Part shown: piece after piece, positions 7,799 to 14,724 of the stretch
Layout: each line of letters opens with the position of its first letter
Position numbering within the stretch: the stretch's first letter is position 1
Assembly (NCBI GenBank): GCA_008080565.1
Contig: VIKE01000061.1
Coordinates: 1-39,929, forward strand
Source: Rhodocyclaceae bacterium
Lineage (GTDB): Bacteria; Pseudomonadota; Gammaproteobacteria; Burkholderiales; Rhodocyclaceae
Direction: 5' to 3'
Length of the DNA: 39,929 nt
The notes under the pieces: model-generated
What the model saw: the letters and a program-made list of their open reading frames with translations, nothing else
The model's database searches: none
Told to the model about the DNA's origin: nothing
Translations under genes and position numbers: made by a program

Positions 7799-8302
7799 TC
7801 AGCGCAACCGCACGGGGGGACGGTTGCAGCAGGCGCTGGGGCCCGGGAGCGCTGCGTTTTGGAGTTCGTTGGCTTCCGTCAGCTTCCAAAGGCGTCGTCT
7901 TAAGCCGTGAAGCCCTTCTTTGAACTGCAAGCCCTCAGCGGCGGCCACCGCTTCGATTTGGGCAAGGATGGTTTTCCTCAGATCGTATTCGACCAGCAGG
8001 AGGCTCTTTTCCGTGATGACCGAGGTTACCCCGATCATTTCGCCGACACGCCGGACCGCCCGTAGAATGTCCGCTGCATTGCCGCTCGCCAGTCGCAGCT
8101 TGCGGCGCTTCGGGATGGGCCGGATATCGGCAATCCGCTGGGCCCCGGTGTAGAGCGCTGGAATGTCATTGAAACGTTCGAGGCAATGGGCCGAGCAGAA
8201 GTGGTAGAGCGCACCGCGATAGGCGATAAAACGTGAGGATTGTGCGACCTCAATAGCCCTGCCGCACACCGGATCGCGGCTTGTGGTCACGGCTTTTGTC
8301 AC
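7799..8302 (-). CDS. YHS-domain metal-binding protein
   Basis: A 167-aa cytosolic protein. The GTG at 8302 is chosen because AAGGAG lies 8 nt upstream; the longer ORF has no ribosome site. The N-terminus is a YHS (TRASH-like) domain: RDPVCGRAIEVAQSSRFIAY then YHFCSAHCLERF, matching the metal-site pattern also found at the start of the CopA in this window. The middle is basic (IPKRRKLRLA) and is followed by a small alpha/beta region (MIGVTSVITEKSLLLVEYDL, then RKTILAQIEAVAA) that could be an HMA-like fold without its CxxC. A Cys pair, SACC, lies near the end. Likely a cytosolic copper-binding or sensing protein. Confidence 0.72.
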   Translation of the reverse strand: MTKAVTTSRDPVCGRAIEVAQSSRFIAYRGALYHFCSAHCLERFNDIPALYTGAQRIADIRPIPKRRKLRLASGNAADILRAVRRVGEMIGVTSVITEKSLLLVEYDLRKTILAQIEAVAAAEGLQFKEGLHGLRRRLWKLTEANELQNAALPGPSACCNRPPVRLR

Positions 8303-8421
8303 GCTTGCACTCCTTGTTCCGCAATGGCAAAACGCCAACGCATCAAGTGTCAGTGGCAAGCCGCATAGCAAGAGACCCGGGCCGTGCGGGCTTCCGCGAA
8401 CAGCCCGGAGACGAAAATCCG

Positions 8422-8682
8422 CTACTTCATATCCCGGGGATGGTAGTGCTTGCTCTTGTCCTGCGCAGCATTCTTCTTGCCGGGCTCAACGACGGCCGGC
8501 GCCTTTTGCGGAACGCCAGTCTTTTCCTCAACATGCGAGTGCGGCTTGGCTGCCTTGGCGCCTTGTTCCATCTTCATCTCTGCGGCGGGCGGTGCTTTCT
8601 CGGCATCGGCGGCCTGGGCGCCAATGGACAGTGCGGCAATAGTAGCGAACAGGATTGCTGAGAGTGCGGGTTGCAATTTCAT
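8422..8682 (-). CDS. small His/Lys-rich periplasmic protein
   Basis: An 86-aa exported protein. The start at 8682 (MKLQPALS) has TTGGAGAA upstream. The signal peptide cleaves after GAQA. The mature chain is unstructured and charged, with Met and His in MKMEQGAK, KPHSHVEEK and KSKHYHPRDMK. No Cys. Such proteins are common near copper-efflux genes and probably bind copper in the periplasm. A well-conserved CopR-type box lies about 100 bp upstream. It resembles in character the partial gene at the right end of the window. Confidence 0.72.
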   Translation of the reverse strand: MKLQPALSAILFATIAALSIGAQAADAEKAPPAAEMKMEQGAKAAKPHSHVEEKTGVPQKAPAVVEPGKKNAAQDKSKHYHPRDMK

Positions 8683-8738
8683 GATGGTTCTCCAAGAGAG
8701 TGGTGGGAAATGTCTGAATCGCTGATGAATTCCTGACA

Positions 8739-8805
8739 CCTCGAAGTCTGCACTTTTGTAACCGTCACTTGGATGACTTGTTGATTACATTTTTGTCAGA
8801 AACGT
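8739..8805 (-). promoter_or_regulatory. promoter segment with strong CopR-type box
   Basis: The box ATTACATTTTTGTCAG lies at 8784-8799. The flanking 60 bp (from GAAGTCTGC through TGTAACCGTCACTT to GTCAGAAAC) is similar to 12358-12419, so this promoter segment exists twice in the window. It serves the His/Lys-rich gene starting at 8682. Confidence 0.6.
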
Positions 8806-8878
8806 CGTGCTATCACGCTCATGTTGGCGGACCATCGATTAATGGCGGCAGCTACGTCAGTGGCATTCATCAAAAAAT

Positions 8879-9637
8879 TCAGGCCTTGCGCCCGAGGTAC
8901 TCGCGAAAAATACCGAACGTCACTGAGCATTCGACATCGACAAAACCAGCCCGACGCAAGGCATCGAGAATGCACTCAGGCTCGATAGCCAGTTCGATGG
9001 TGTCGCCGTAGTACGCCCAGAGTTGCTTGACGTCGGCCTGACTGCGCATCAGGCGAGCCACGAAGGGAACCACCCCGCGAATATAGCTACGCAGCACCAG
9101 TTGCCCAAGACGGCTTTTCGGCCGGCTGATTTCCATGATGCAGACCCGGCCACCGGAGCGTAGGACACGATGGTATTCGCCAAAAGCCAGATCAAGATCG
9201 CCGACATGACGTAAGGCATAACCCATCGAGACAAAATCGACGTGATCGTCAGGCAATGGAATCGATTCGGCGTACGCTTCAATGGTTTCCACATCAAGTT
9301 TTTTACGCAACTCAGACAGCATACCCGGCGATGGGTCAAGCGCTAGCAGGCGCCCGGAGGGGCCAATCAGGCGATGCCCTTCCGCCGCGACCAAGCCGGT
9401 GCCGGCGGCCACATCAAGTAGGGTCATCCCCTCGCACAGACCATTGCGGCGCAGTACCTTGCGCCGGTACCACGCCCCGCTGCCCAGCGCCATTATCCGT
9501 TCGGCTTGGTCATAACCGCCAGCGGCCCGGTCAAACATGGTGCGGGTCGCGATACGGCGCTGATCCTCACCGTCAAAGTAGGTTTGCAAACGAGGATTGT
9601 TCTTGAGCGCAGAATTTCGGCGTTTGGAATAAGTCAT
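8879..9637 (-). CDS. UbiE/MenG-like SAM-dependent methyltransferase
   Basis: A 252-aa class I methyltransferase. Motif I is LLDVAAGTGLVAAEG near residues 74-88; then LLALDPSPGML (acidic ribose-binding residue), SIPLPDDHVDFVSMGYALRH and VLRSGGRVCIMEISRP. The last two blocks match the UbiE/COQ5 quinone methyltransferase family, though the C-terminal half is divergent from canonical UbiE. An N-terminal extension (LQTYFDGEDQRRIATRTMFD) is shared with the decayed copy at 10090-10247. With rquA nearby, a role in quinone methylation is plausible (inference). The ribosome site before ATG 9637 is weak. Confidence 0.78.
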   Translation of the reverse strand: MTYSKRRNSALKNNPRLQTYFDGEDQRRIATRTMFDRAAGGYDQAERIMALGSGAWYRRKVLRRNGLCEGMTLLDVAAGTGLVAAEGHRLIGPSGRLLALDPSPGMLSELRKKLDVETIEAYAESIPLPDDHVDFVSMGYALRHVGDLDLAFGEYHRVLRSGGRVCIMEISRPKSRLGQLVLRSYIRGVVPFVARLMRSQADVKQLWAYYGDTIELAIEPECILDALRRAGFVDVECSVTFGIFREYLGRKA

Positions 9638-9754
9638 ATCAGGAATCGAGCATTCAGAGGTGTTCGCGGAGCCGGTCTATTCGATGAAGACAGGCGGAGG
9701 ACCAGTCACGACGCTGTAGATCAGACAATCCACGTCAGCGACTCAGTTCGTCGA

Positions 9755-9919
9755 TTAGCGCAGGTTGACCAGGGTCTGCAGCAATTGATCCTGGACATCG
9801 CCAAAATTTGTCGTGGATGCCTTGTAACCGACGGTGCTCGAGTTGGCGATATTATTGCTGGTTGCATCAATTGCCTTGGAAGCGCTATTGAGACCGCTCA
9901 ATGCTTGCTGGAATGCCAT
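9755..9919 (-). pseudogene. flgE: 54-aa FlgE remnant with in-frame internal deletion
   Basis: A short ORF with GAGG upstream of ATG 9919. The first 40 residues match the flagellar hook protein N-terminus (MAFQQALSGLNSASKAIDAT then SNNIANSSTVGYKA), and the last dozen match the hook protein C-terminus (QDQLLQTLVNLR). Everything between, about 350 residues in a normal FlgE, is missing, but the frame is kept and a stop follows directly. The coiled-coil assembly segments of both ends are thus fused. Either a fossil from the deletion that also left flgF, or a still-translated mini-protein. Confidence 0.75.
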
Positions 9920-9989
9920 TTCCTAACCTCGCTCAGAAAATTTGCGGAATATCCTTGAAGGTGCATCGCGTCCGAGTATTCAGACGCAA

Positions 9990-10089
9990 TTACTTGATAA
10001 AGCCTGTCGATATTCGGAATCACGGCGATAGACAGGGCGGCCAAGGAATCATGCCGCCGACCATCGGGGCGGCAATGCGACTTATGGCT
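9990..10089 (-). pseudogene. cusA 3'-end remnant
   Basis: About 100 bp matching the end of the intact cusA (about 24957-25045): the CATGCCGCCGACCATCGG stretch and the codons for SRIAAPMVGGMI are recognisable, followed by degraded sequence corresponding to the last transmembrane segment. It is fused upstream to a methyltransferase relic, giving a hybrid open frame 10020-10247. Confidence 0.65.
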
Positions 10090-10247
10090 TCCAAACCGCT
10101 ATGCTTCAGCGCTGTTAACTGCTTGGCCTGGTCATAGTCACCAGCTGCCTGGTCAAACATGGCGCTGGTCACGATGTGGCGATGATCCTCGCCGTAGAAG
10201 TAGGTTCGCAAGCGGGCATCAAGCTTAAGCGCAGAGTTTTTGGGCAT
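10090..10247 (-). pseudogene. 5' remnant of a second UbiE-like methyltransferase
   Basis: The first ~45 codons are a paralogue of the methyltransferase at 8879-9637: NSALK, then RLRTYFYGEDHRHI, then AMFDQAAGDYDQAKQ. After ALKHSG the frame runs into the cusA remnant and ends at 10020. The catalytic SAM motifs are missing, so it cannot be a methyltransferase. A CopR-type box is kept just upstream. Confidence 0.65.
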
Positions 10248-10292
10248 GAGTTCAGTTTGCACGCCAGAAACTGTCTCAAACATGGCCCAGAA

Positions 10293-10308
10293 ATTACAAT
10301 TCAGTCAG
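10293..10308 (-). promoter_or_regulatory. CopR-type box upstream of the methyltransferase relic
   Basis: ATTACAATTCAGTCAG matches ATTACA and GTCAG with the usual 16-bp length. It is 46 bp upstream of the relic's ATG at 10247. Confidence 0.45.
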
Positions 10309-10386
10309 TTTTTTAAGCCCTAAGAACGGTACACCGACAATTTTGCCTTGGTGCTTTGGTTTGATCACGCATACACATGTAAGCAA

Positions 10387-10404
10387 GGAACAACCGGTTG
10401 TTCC
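10387..10404. promoter_or_regulatory. perfect 18-bp palindrome in a divergent intergenic region
   Basis: GGAACAACCGGTTGTTCC is a perfect dyad with two 9-bp arms and no spacer. It lies between the minus-strand relic and the plus-strand CopL-like gene (first ATG 10506). No poly-T tract follows, so it looks more like an operator than a terminator. The 197-bp gap around it holds nothing else I can support. Confidence 0.4.
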
Positions 10405-10535
10405 GGTCATCACCCTTTGAGCCTCTCGGCATGTAATCAGCCTGGCGCCGGAACTGCACGGCAGCGAGGTGGTCATATGGTTGTGATCAGTAGATCTGAA
10501 AAAGGATGCTTCGGCATTTCGCAAAAACAACATCC

Positions 10536-10934
10536 ATGATGCATATTCATTGTCATCCTATCGCCAAGTTGGTCATTGCGTTGCTGCTGTTCATGCAGAT
10601 GGCGATAGCGGCTTATGCTTGCCCGGGCATGGCGAAAACGCACTACGAACCATTCCAAGTCAGGGGCGATGCTGCCATGGAGATGGAGAGCGATTGCCGC
10701 CAGACGACTCTTGACCCCGCCGATCCCAATCTCTGCTTGCGGCACTGTCAGCAAGACAGCCAAGCGACGGCCGACACCAGCCAGCCGGTGCCGCCCGTAC
10801 TCGGTTTGCCTCTGTTGGCAGTAATATCCGCTGGGTTGGCCCGCGAAGGGGGGTTGCCGGAATTTCTTCCGGAATTCTTGGCGCGGAGCACTGCACCGCC
10901 GCTCTCCATACGCTTCGGCGTCTTCCGATCCTAA
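10536..10934 (+). CDS. exported Cys/Met/His-containing protein, CopL-like
   Basis: About 132 aa. The start is uncertain: ATG 10506, 10536 and 10539 are in frame and none has a strong ribosome site; 10536 gives the most compact signal peptide (HPIAKLVIALLLFMQMAIAA). The exported part carries YACPGMAKTHYE, AMEMESDC and NLCLRHCQQD, a Cys/Met/His layout seen in CopL-like proteins at the head of copper-resistance operons, and a hydrophobic segment (PPVLGLPLLAVISAGLA). Probably a periplasmic or membrane-associated copper-binding protein. copK lies downstream on the same strand. Confidence 0.5.
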   Translation: MMHIHCHPIAKLVIALLLFMQMAIAAYACPGMAKTHYEPFQVRGDAAMEMESDCRQTTLDPADPNLCLRHCQQDSQATADTSQPVPPVLGLPLLAVISAGLAREGGLPEFLPEFLARSTAPPLSIRFGVFRS

Positions 10935-11007
10935 CCTCCTGAGCCCTTCCCCGCCGTTCCTGCCAACGCCATGGACGGTGTTGTGACTCGCCCAGGAGGT
11001 TCTCATC

Positions 11008-11127
11008 ATGTTGTACTCGGAAAATTCGAAGGATCGTCGCCAAATCCACGCGCAGTTGACCACCATGATGGATGCGCCGTTGGTCCATATCTGCAGTCTT
11101 GCCACGGCGTTGGTGAATAGAGATATC
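11008..11127 (+). pseudogene. possible truncated reading frame with strong ribosome site
   Basis: ATG 11008 has a near-perfect AGGAGG 8 nt upstream. The first ~40 codons look protein-like (SENSKDRRQIHAQL, then MMDAPLVHICSL), but downstream codons are Arg-rich and run out of frame into the copK start. It may be the 5' stub of a deleted gene between the CopL-like gene and copK. No family recognised. Confidence 0.25.
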
Positions 11128-11284
11128 CCCCGAGATCCGGCGCCCCACACCTCGATGGCGGTACAGCGAAGTCGCTACGCACGGCGCCTATCACGTCAGG
11201 GGCGAGCAAAGAGGTGTTTTCCCGCTTTTAATCCGGTGCGTCCAGCGCACCGTTTCCCTGTTCCTTTTTCAAAGGAGAACTACC

Positions 11285-11560
11285 ATGCGCAAGTTTATTT
11301 TCCCACTGCTGATGTTGTTGTCCCTGTCCGCTCTTGCTGCTGAAGTACAGGTCAAGGGGCAGACCATCGAGCTCAAAGACGGAGGTAAGGTCTTAGTCGA
11401 CAAGAAAGGCAACATGGTCCACATCGATGCCGCCGGCAATCGCGTCAAGATGCGGGACAACATGACCATGGAAGGTAAGGATGGCACAAAGTTCGTGATG
11501 AAGAACGACGCCATTTGGAAGACAATCACCGATAAGGGCACCCTGAACCCGAAGTTCTGA
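11285..11560 (+). CDS. copK: periplasmic copper-binding protein CopK
   Basis: A 91-aa CopK-family protein with AAAGGAGAA upstream of the ATG. The signal peptide ends at LSALAAE. The mature chain shows the CopK pattern: ELKDGGKVLVDKKGNM, then a Met-rich stretch (VKMRDNMTMEGKDG) and TKFVMKNDAIWK. In Cupriavidus metallidurans, CopK binds Cu(I) through Met thioethers and Cu(II) cooperatively in the periplasm. The Met spacing here is comparable. Residue identity to the C. metallidurans protein is modest. It is one of few plus-strand copper genes here. Confidence 0.8.
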   Translation: MRKFIFPLLMLLSLSALAAEVQVKGQTIELKDGGKVLVDKKGNMVHIDAAGNRVKMRDNMTMEGKDGTKFVMKNDAIWKTITDKGTLNPKF

Positions 11561-11666
11561 CAGGCTCTCGTCCGTTGTCACTCCACGACAAAAATCGATG
11601 TCTTTCACGCAATGCAAGGAAGCGCAACGAAGCCAACCACCATTCCACATTTGCGATCACCCTGGC

Positions 11667-11701
11667 CCTTGTCGCCGGCACGACGTTCTGAGGCGACAAG
11701 G
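11667..11701. terminator. stem-loop between convergent copK and hemerythrin genes
   Basis: CCTTGTCGCC at 11667-11676 pairs perfectly with GGCGACAAGG at 11692-11701, a 10-bp stem with a 15-nt loop. It lies 106 bp after copK and 16 bp after the hemerythrin stop, so it could end both transcripts. No clean U-tract. Confidence 0.5.
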
Positions 11702-11716
11702 TGGCTGACGTGCGAT

Positions 11717-12175
11717 CTACTTTGAATTTTCTTGCAGTACCGGTTGTTCAGGTGCGTCAAGCCCAGAGGAGCAGTTCTCTGCCAGATACGACCTGCAGGC
11801 CATATCCGATTCGAGGATGTGGCTACCCCACCACTCTGTCAAGAAACGAAACACCCCGGCCTGATCCAGGGTGCCTTGCATGGCCGATATCTGGAAAACA
11901 ACCAAGCGGACTTGGTATTGATCATGTTCTGCCTGATGTTCAGCCAGCATCGGATAATGTCGCGCATGAAGTAATGTTTCTTCCGTTGCAAAGTGTTCCC
12001 TGGCACAGACAGACATCTCGTGGAGAAGGTCGTGAAACATTTCACGGCTCTCGGGACCGCTGCTCTCCAGGCACTTCGAAGCTTCTGAACACAATCTCAG
12101 CATCGTTTTATGCTGTTGGTCAATGATGGCATTCCCGATGCTGTAGCACTCTTGCCACTCGAAGTCAGTAATCAT
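11717..12175 (-). CDS. bacteriohemerythrin
   Basis: A 152-aa single-domain hemerythrin starting at MITDFEW. All seven di-iron ligands are visible in order: H22 (IIDQQH), H61 and E65 (REHFATEE), H80 and H84 (EHQAEHD), H119 and D124 (WWGSHILESD). Such proteins bind O2 reversibly and may deliver or buffer oxygen or sense redox. It has a longer C-terminal tail (ENCSSGLDAPEQ) than typical. The nearest upstream regulatory sequence is the CopR-type box at 12400, 225 bp away. The ribosome site is weak. Confidence 0.9.
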   Translation of the reverse strand: MITDFEWQECYSIGNAIIDQQHKTMLRLCSEASKCLESSGPESREMFHDLLHEMSVCAREHFATEETLLHARHYPMLAEHQAEHDQYQVRLVVFQISAMQGTLDQAGVFRFLTEWWGSHILESDMACRSYLAENCSSGLDAPEQPVLQENSK

Positions 12176-12357
12176 GGTAGAAACTTTGCGGGGCCGTGTA
12201 GACCACCAATTTTTGTTTTGGAATGAATAAGTAATCCGATGCAACCCAACGGCGTAACGCTGACTTGACGTGGCAACGGTAACTTGCAGTTTTTAATTAT
12301 CCTTCAAAGGATCGCTGAAAATATTCGGGGCACCGAGGCAATGCACACCTGATGTCG

Positions 12358-12420
12358 TGAAGTCTGCCTTGTGGTAACTGTTACTTGCGTGACTCCATGA
12401 TTACATTTTCGTCAGAAACT
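12358..12420 (-). promoter_or_regulatory. duplicate promoter segment with CopR-type box
   Basis: The box ATTACATTTTCGTCAG is at 12400-12415. The surrounding segment is a second copy of the promoter at 8739-8805. The direct product of this copy is unclear: hemerythrin begins 225 bp away on the minus strand, and the copA remnant starts 12 bp to the right. Confidence 0.55.
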
Positions 12421-12426
12421 CCGCCC

Positions 12427-12775
12427 TTCAGACCCCGCGCAGGCGAAGGGCATTGCCGACGACGCTGAGCGGCGACAGGCTCATCGCCGCCGCCGCAATG
12501 ACGGGCGACAGCACCAGGCCGAAGAAGGGATAGAGGCTACCGGCGACCATCCCGCGCACGCCGATGCCGCTGGCCGATTCGAACTGCTCGGCCTTGTCAA
12601 GGGCCAGGCCGCGTTCACGGGCGGCGCGGACGATGGCGTCGGCCAGCGGGTGCTTGCTGCCCTAGTCGAGACTGGCCACCTGGCGCAGCACTCGTCTTCG
12701 GCGACGCCGGGCGCCGCCAGCACGCGTTCGAAGGCCGGTCGCCCTTCGGTCAGCGTGCCGGTCTTATCAGACACC
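12427..12775 (-). pseudogene. copA remnant with internal deletion
   Basis: Two pieces of a copA copy joined: the 3' end (AMTLSS-type end region, last ~35 codons) directly followed by an internal segment running back to [10 protein letters not shown]. About 600 bp between them in the intact gene is missing. The reading frame is broken in the middle, where codons after GVAEDE shift frame. The piece ends abruptly at 12775. It shows that a second P-type ATPase once stood here. Confidence 0.8.
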
Positions 12776-12780
12776 CGTCA

Positions 12781-12794
12781 AGTGAAGCTTCACT
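12781..12794. repeat. 14-bp perfect palindrome
   Basis: AGTGAAGCTTCACT, directly right of the copA remnant edge, with ATTTTT following. It may be a scar or a short operator or terminator for plus-strand transcription. Function unknown. Confidence 0.3.
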
Positions 12795-12868
12795 CGATTT
12801 TTCTTGTTGTGAGTGGCGCTCGGATAGGCTGTCGTACTGCCGAATGACGCATTATCTACTGCGCCCTG

Positions 12869-13573
12869 TCAGTCCTCCAGCTGAAACTGTATTGGTACTT
12901 TGACCCAGGCTTCGATCGGTTCGTCGCCCCGCCTGGCCGGCACGAAGTGCCAGTTTTTTACTGTTTGCTGTGCCGCCTGGTCGAGCGCGGCCGAGCCGCT
13001 TGACTGCTCCAGTTCGACCCTTGCTGCCGTGCCTTGAGGCGTCACCAGGACTTTCAGCCGTACCGTGCCGGATTCCTCCCGGCGCCGTGCGGAAAGCGGA
13101 TAACGTGGTTCTGGATTGTGGAGATATGTCGCTGAAAATTCCGGTGCCGAAACTTGCGGCATGACTCTGGCCTCGGGTGGATTTTCCTTTGCTGCAGATG
13201 GGCTGGGTGGCCCGGCAGTTGCAGGCGCCGCCATCGGGGCTGGTTTTGAAGCGTGCGTCGGAATATCCGCGGGCACGGGAGCCGGGTTGGTTTTCGGTTC
13301 TGGCGAAGGCCGTGCTTGTTTTTGCGGCAGCCGATGTAGCGGCTCCGGCGGTCGCACGGCGTCCTTGGTCGAGAACGATGGCACCGATGGCCGGAGAGAA
13401 GGCAGCACCGCGTGTGGCGGCAGCTGCGCCGTATGGGGTCGCAACTGCACCAACAATGGCATCGGTTCCGGCAAGGGACGATCTAATCGTCCCGGAATCA
13501 GGCTGAGCGCCGCGCCATGAAGCACGGCGCTCACGGCCAGCGCCCGATAGAAGACACGGGAACAGGAACTCAT
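12869..13573 (-). CDS. tonB: TonB family energy transducer
   Basis: A 234-aa protein with an N-terminal membrane anchor (YRALAVSAVLHGAALSLI), a long Pro/Ala-rich periplasm-spanning linker (residues ~35-145) and a C-terminal TonB domain: PEPRYPLSARRREESGTVRL, then KVLVTPQGTAARVELEQSSG and QTVKNWHFVPAR. TonB transmits proton-motive energy from ExbBD to outer-membrane receptors; no exbB/exbD are in the window. An IS630 element begins about 30 bp upstream and separates it from the receptor gene ending at 14725, so it was probably part of that operon. It is presumably cut off from its original promoter. Confidence 0.88.
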   Translation of the reverse strand: MSSCSRVFYRALAVSAVLHGAALSLIPGRLDRPLPEPMPLLVQLRPHTAQLPPHAVLPSLRPSVPSFSTKDAVRPPEPLHRLPQKQARPSPEPKTNPAPVPADIPTHASKPAPMAAPATAGPPSPSAAKENPPEARVMPQVSAPEFSATYLHNPEPRYPLSARRREESGTVRLKVLVTPQGTAARVELEQSSGSAALDQAAQQTVKNWHFVPARRGDEPIEAWVKVPIQFQLED

Positions 13574-13602
13574 CTCAATGCCGAAGCTCCTGTTATAGAT
13601 AA

Positions 13603-14707
13603 GGCCCGATGAACTATGAACTTATGTGGTTTTCTGGTGCCTGAAGTTGATGGAAAAAGAGAACGCTAGAAAACAGACGCTGGAACAACTTCATGAGCGG
13701 CGCAAGCAAGTTGTTCGATTGCACAAGAAGGCCATCAAGATCATGCAAATTGTCGCGATGACGGGTTTGAGCTACCCGGCCGTGCGCGCCACGATTGATC
13801 TCTATGTGGCCGGAGGTTGGTCAGCTATTCGTCCGACAAGCCGAGGCCGAATTCGTGGTGATGGACGGTGCTTGAGCGAGATTCAGGAGGATACGATTCG
13901 TCGCACGATCATTGATAAGCGCCCAGAGCAACTGAAGATGGATTTCTTCCTTTGGAGCCGGGCAGCGGTAGGTCAGCTCATCGAACAGGAATACGGCATC
14001 AAGCTGCACATTCGTAGCGTCGGCAAATATTTGGCACGCTGGGGTTTCACCCCGCAAAAGCCAATCAAACGGGCTTATGAACAAAGCCCGGCGGCGGTGC
14101 AGGCATGGCTGGAGGGCGAATACCCGGGCATTGAGCGGCGCGCCAGGGAAGAAGGCGCCGAAATTCATTGGGGTGACGAGACGGCACTGGTCAATACCGA
14201 TGTGCGCGGTAGAAGCTTTGCCCCGGCGGGTAAAACGCCTGTGGCGATGACTGTGGGAGGCTCCCGGGAAAAGCTTTCGATGATTGCCTCCGTGACTAAT
14301 CAAGGCAAGACACGTTGGATGATCATTGATGATGCGTTTGATGCCGAGAAGTTGATTGAGTTCTTGGCTGCCCTGATCAAGGATGCCGGGAAAAAGGTGT
14401 TCCTGATTCTGATTCTGGACAATCTGCGCGTGCACCACAGCAAGATCGTGAAGGCATGGGTCGCCGAGCGAAAAGATCAGATTGAATTGTTCTACCTGCC
14501 CAGCTATAGCCCTCAGCTCAATCCTGAGGAGCGCCTCAACGCCGATCTGAAGCAAGAGATGGGAAAGCTTGTCCCTGTTCGTACCAAAGCAAAACTACGT
14601 GACGCAGCCAGCGCTCATATGATGATGTTGGAGCAGAATCCTGAACGCGTCATGAGTTACTTCCAAGACCGCCGCGTCAAGTATGCTGCTTAAGACTTCA
14701 TCGGGCC
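13603..14707 (+). mobile_element. IS630-family insertion sequence
   Basis: A single transposase gene bounded by an 11-bp inverted repeat: GGCCCGATGAA at 13603-13613 and its complement at 14697-14707. A few more matching bases continue on both inner sides. IS630 elements insert at TA; TA dinucleotides occur just outside both arms (TTATAGATAA, AATAATA), so the exact ends may lie some bases further out. It sits between the receptor gene and tonB. Confidence 0.75.
13650..14693 (+). CDS. IS630-family transposase
   Basis: About 347 aa from MEKENARKQ; an ATG 24 bp upstream is also in frame. N-terminal helix-turn-helix region (IMQIVAMTGLSYPAVRATID), winged-helix part with WSRAAVGQLIEQEYGI and LHIRSVGKYLARWGFTPQKP, then the DDE core: IHWGDETALV (first Asp), LILILDNLRVHHSK (second Asp) and YSPQLNPEERLNADLK (catalytic Glu). 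Length and motifs match full-size IS630 transposases, so it appears intact and possibly active. Confidence 0.95.
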   Translation: MEKENARKQTLEQLHERRKQVVRLHKKAIKIMQIVAMTGLSYPAVRATIDLYVAGGWSAIRPTSRGRIRGDGRCLSEIQEDTIRRTIIDKRPEQLKMDFFLWSRAAVGQLIEQEYGIKLHIRSVGKYLARWGFTPQKPIKRAYEQSPAAVQAWLEGEYPGIERRAREEGAEIHWGDETALVNTDVRGRSFAPAGKTPVAMTVGGSREKLSMIASVTNQGKTRWMIIDDAFDAEKLIEFLAALIKDAGKKVFLILILDNLRVHHSKIVKAWVAERKDQIELFYLPSYSPQLNPEERLNADLKQEMGKLVPVRTKAKLRDAASAHMMMLEQNPERVMSYFQDRRVKYAA

Positions 14708-14724
14708 GGAGCAATAATACCCGA

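Noticed and set aside
10473..11150. Minus-strand ORF opposite the CopL-like gene
   Set aside because: Rich in Arg/Gly/Gln with no ribosome site; a shadow of the plus-strand gene and its leader.
11602..11691. Short plus-strand frame ending FAITLALVAGTTF
   Set aside because: Looks like a signal-peptide stub but has no start codon with a ribosome site and overlaps the terminator stem.
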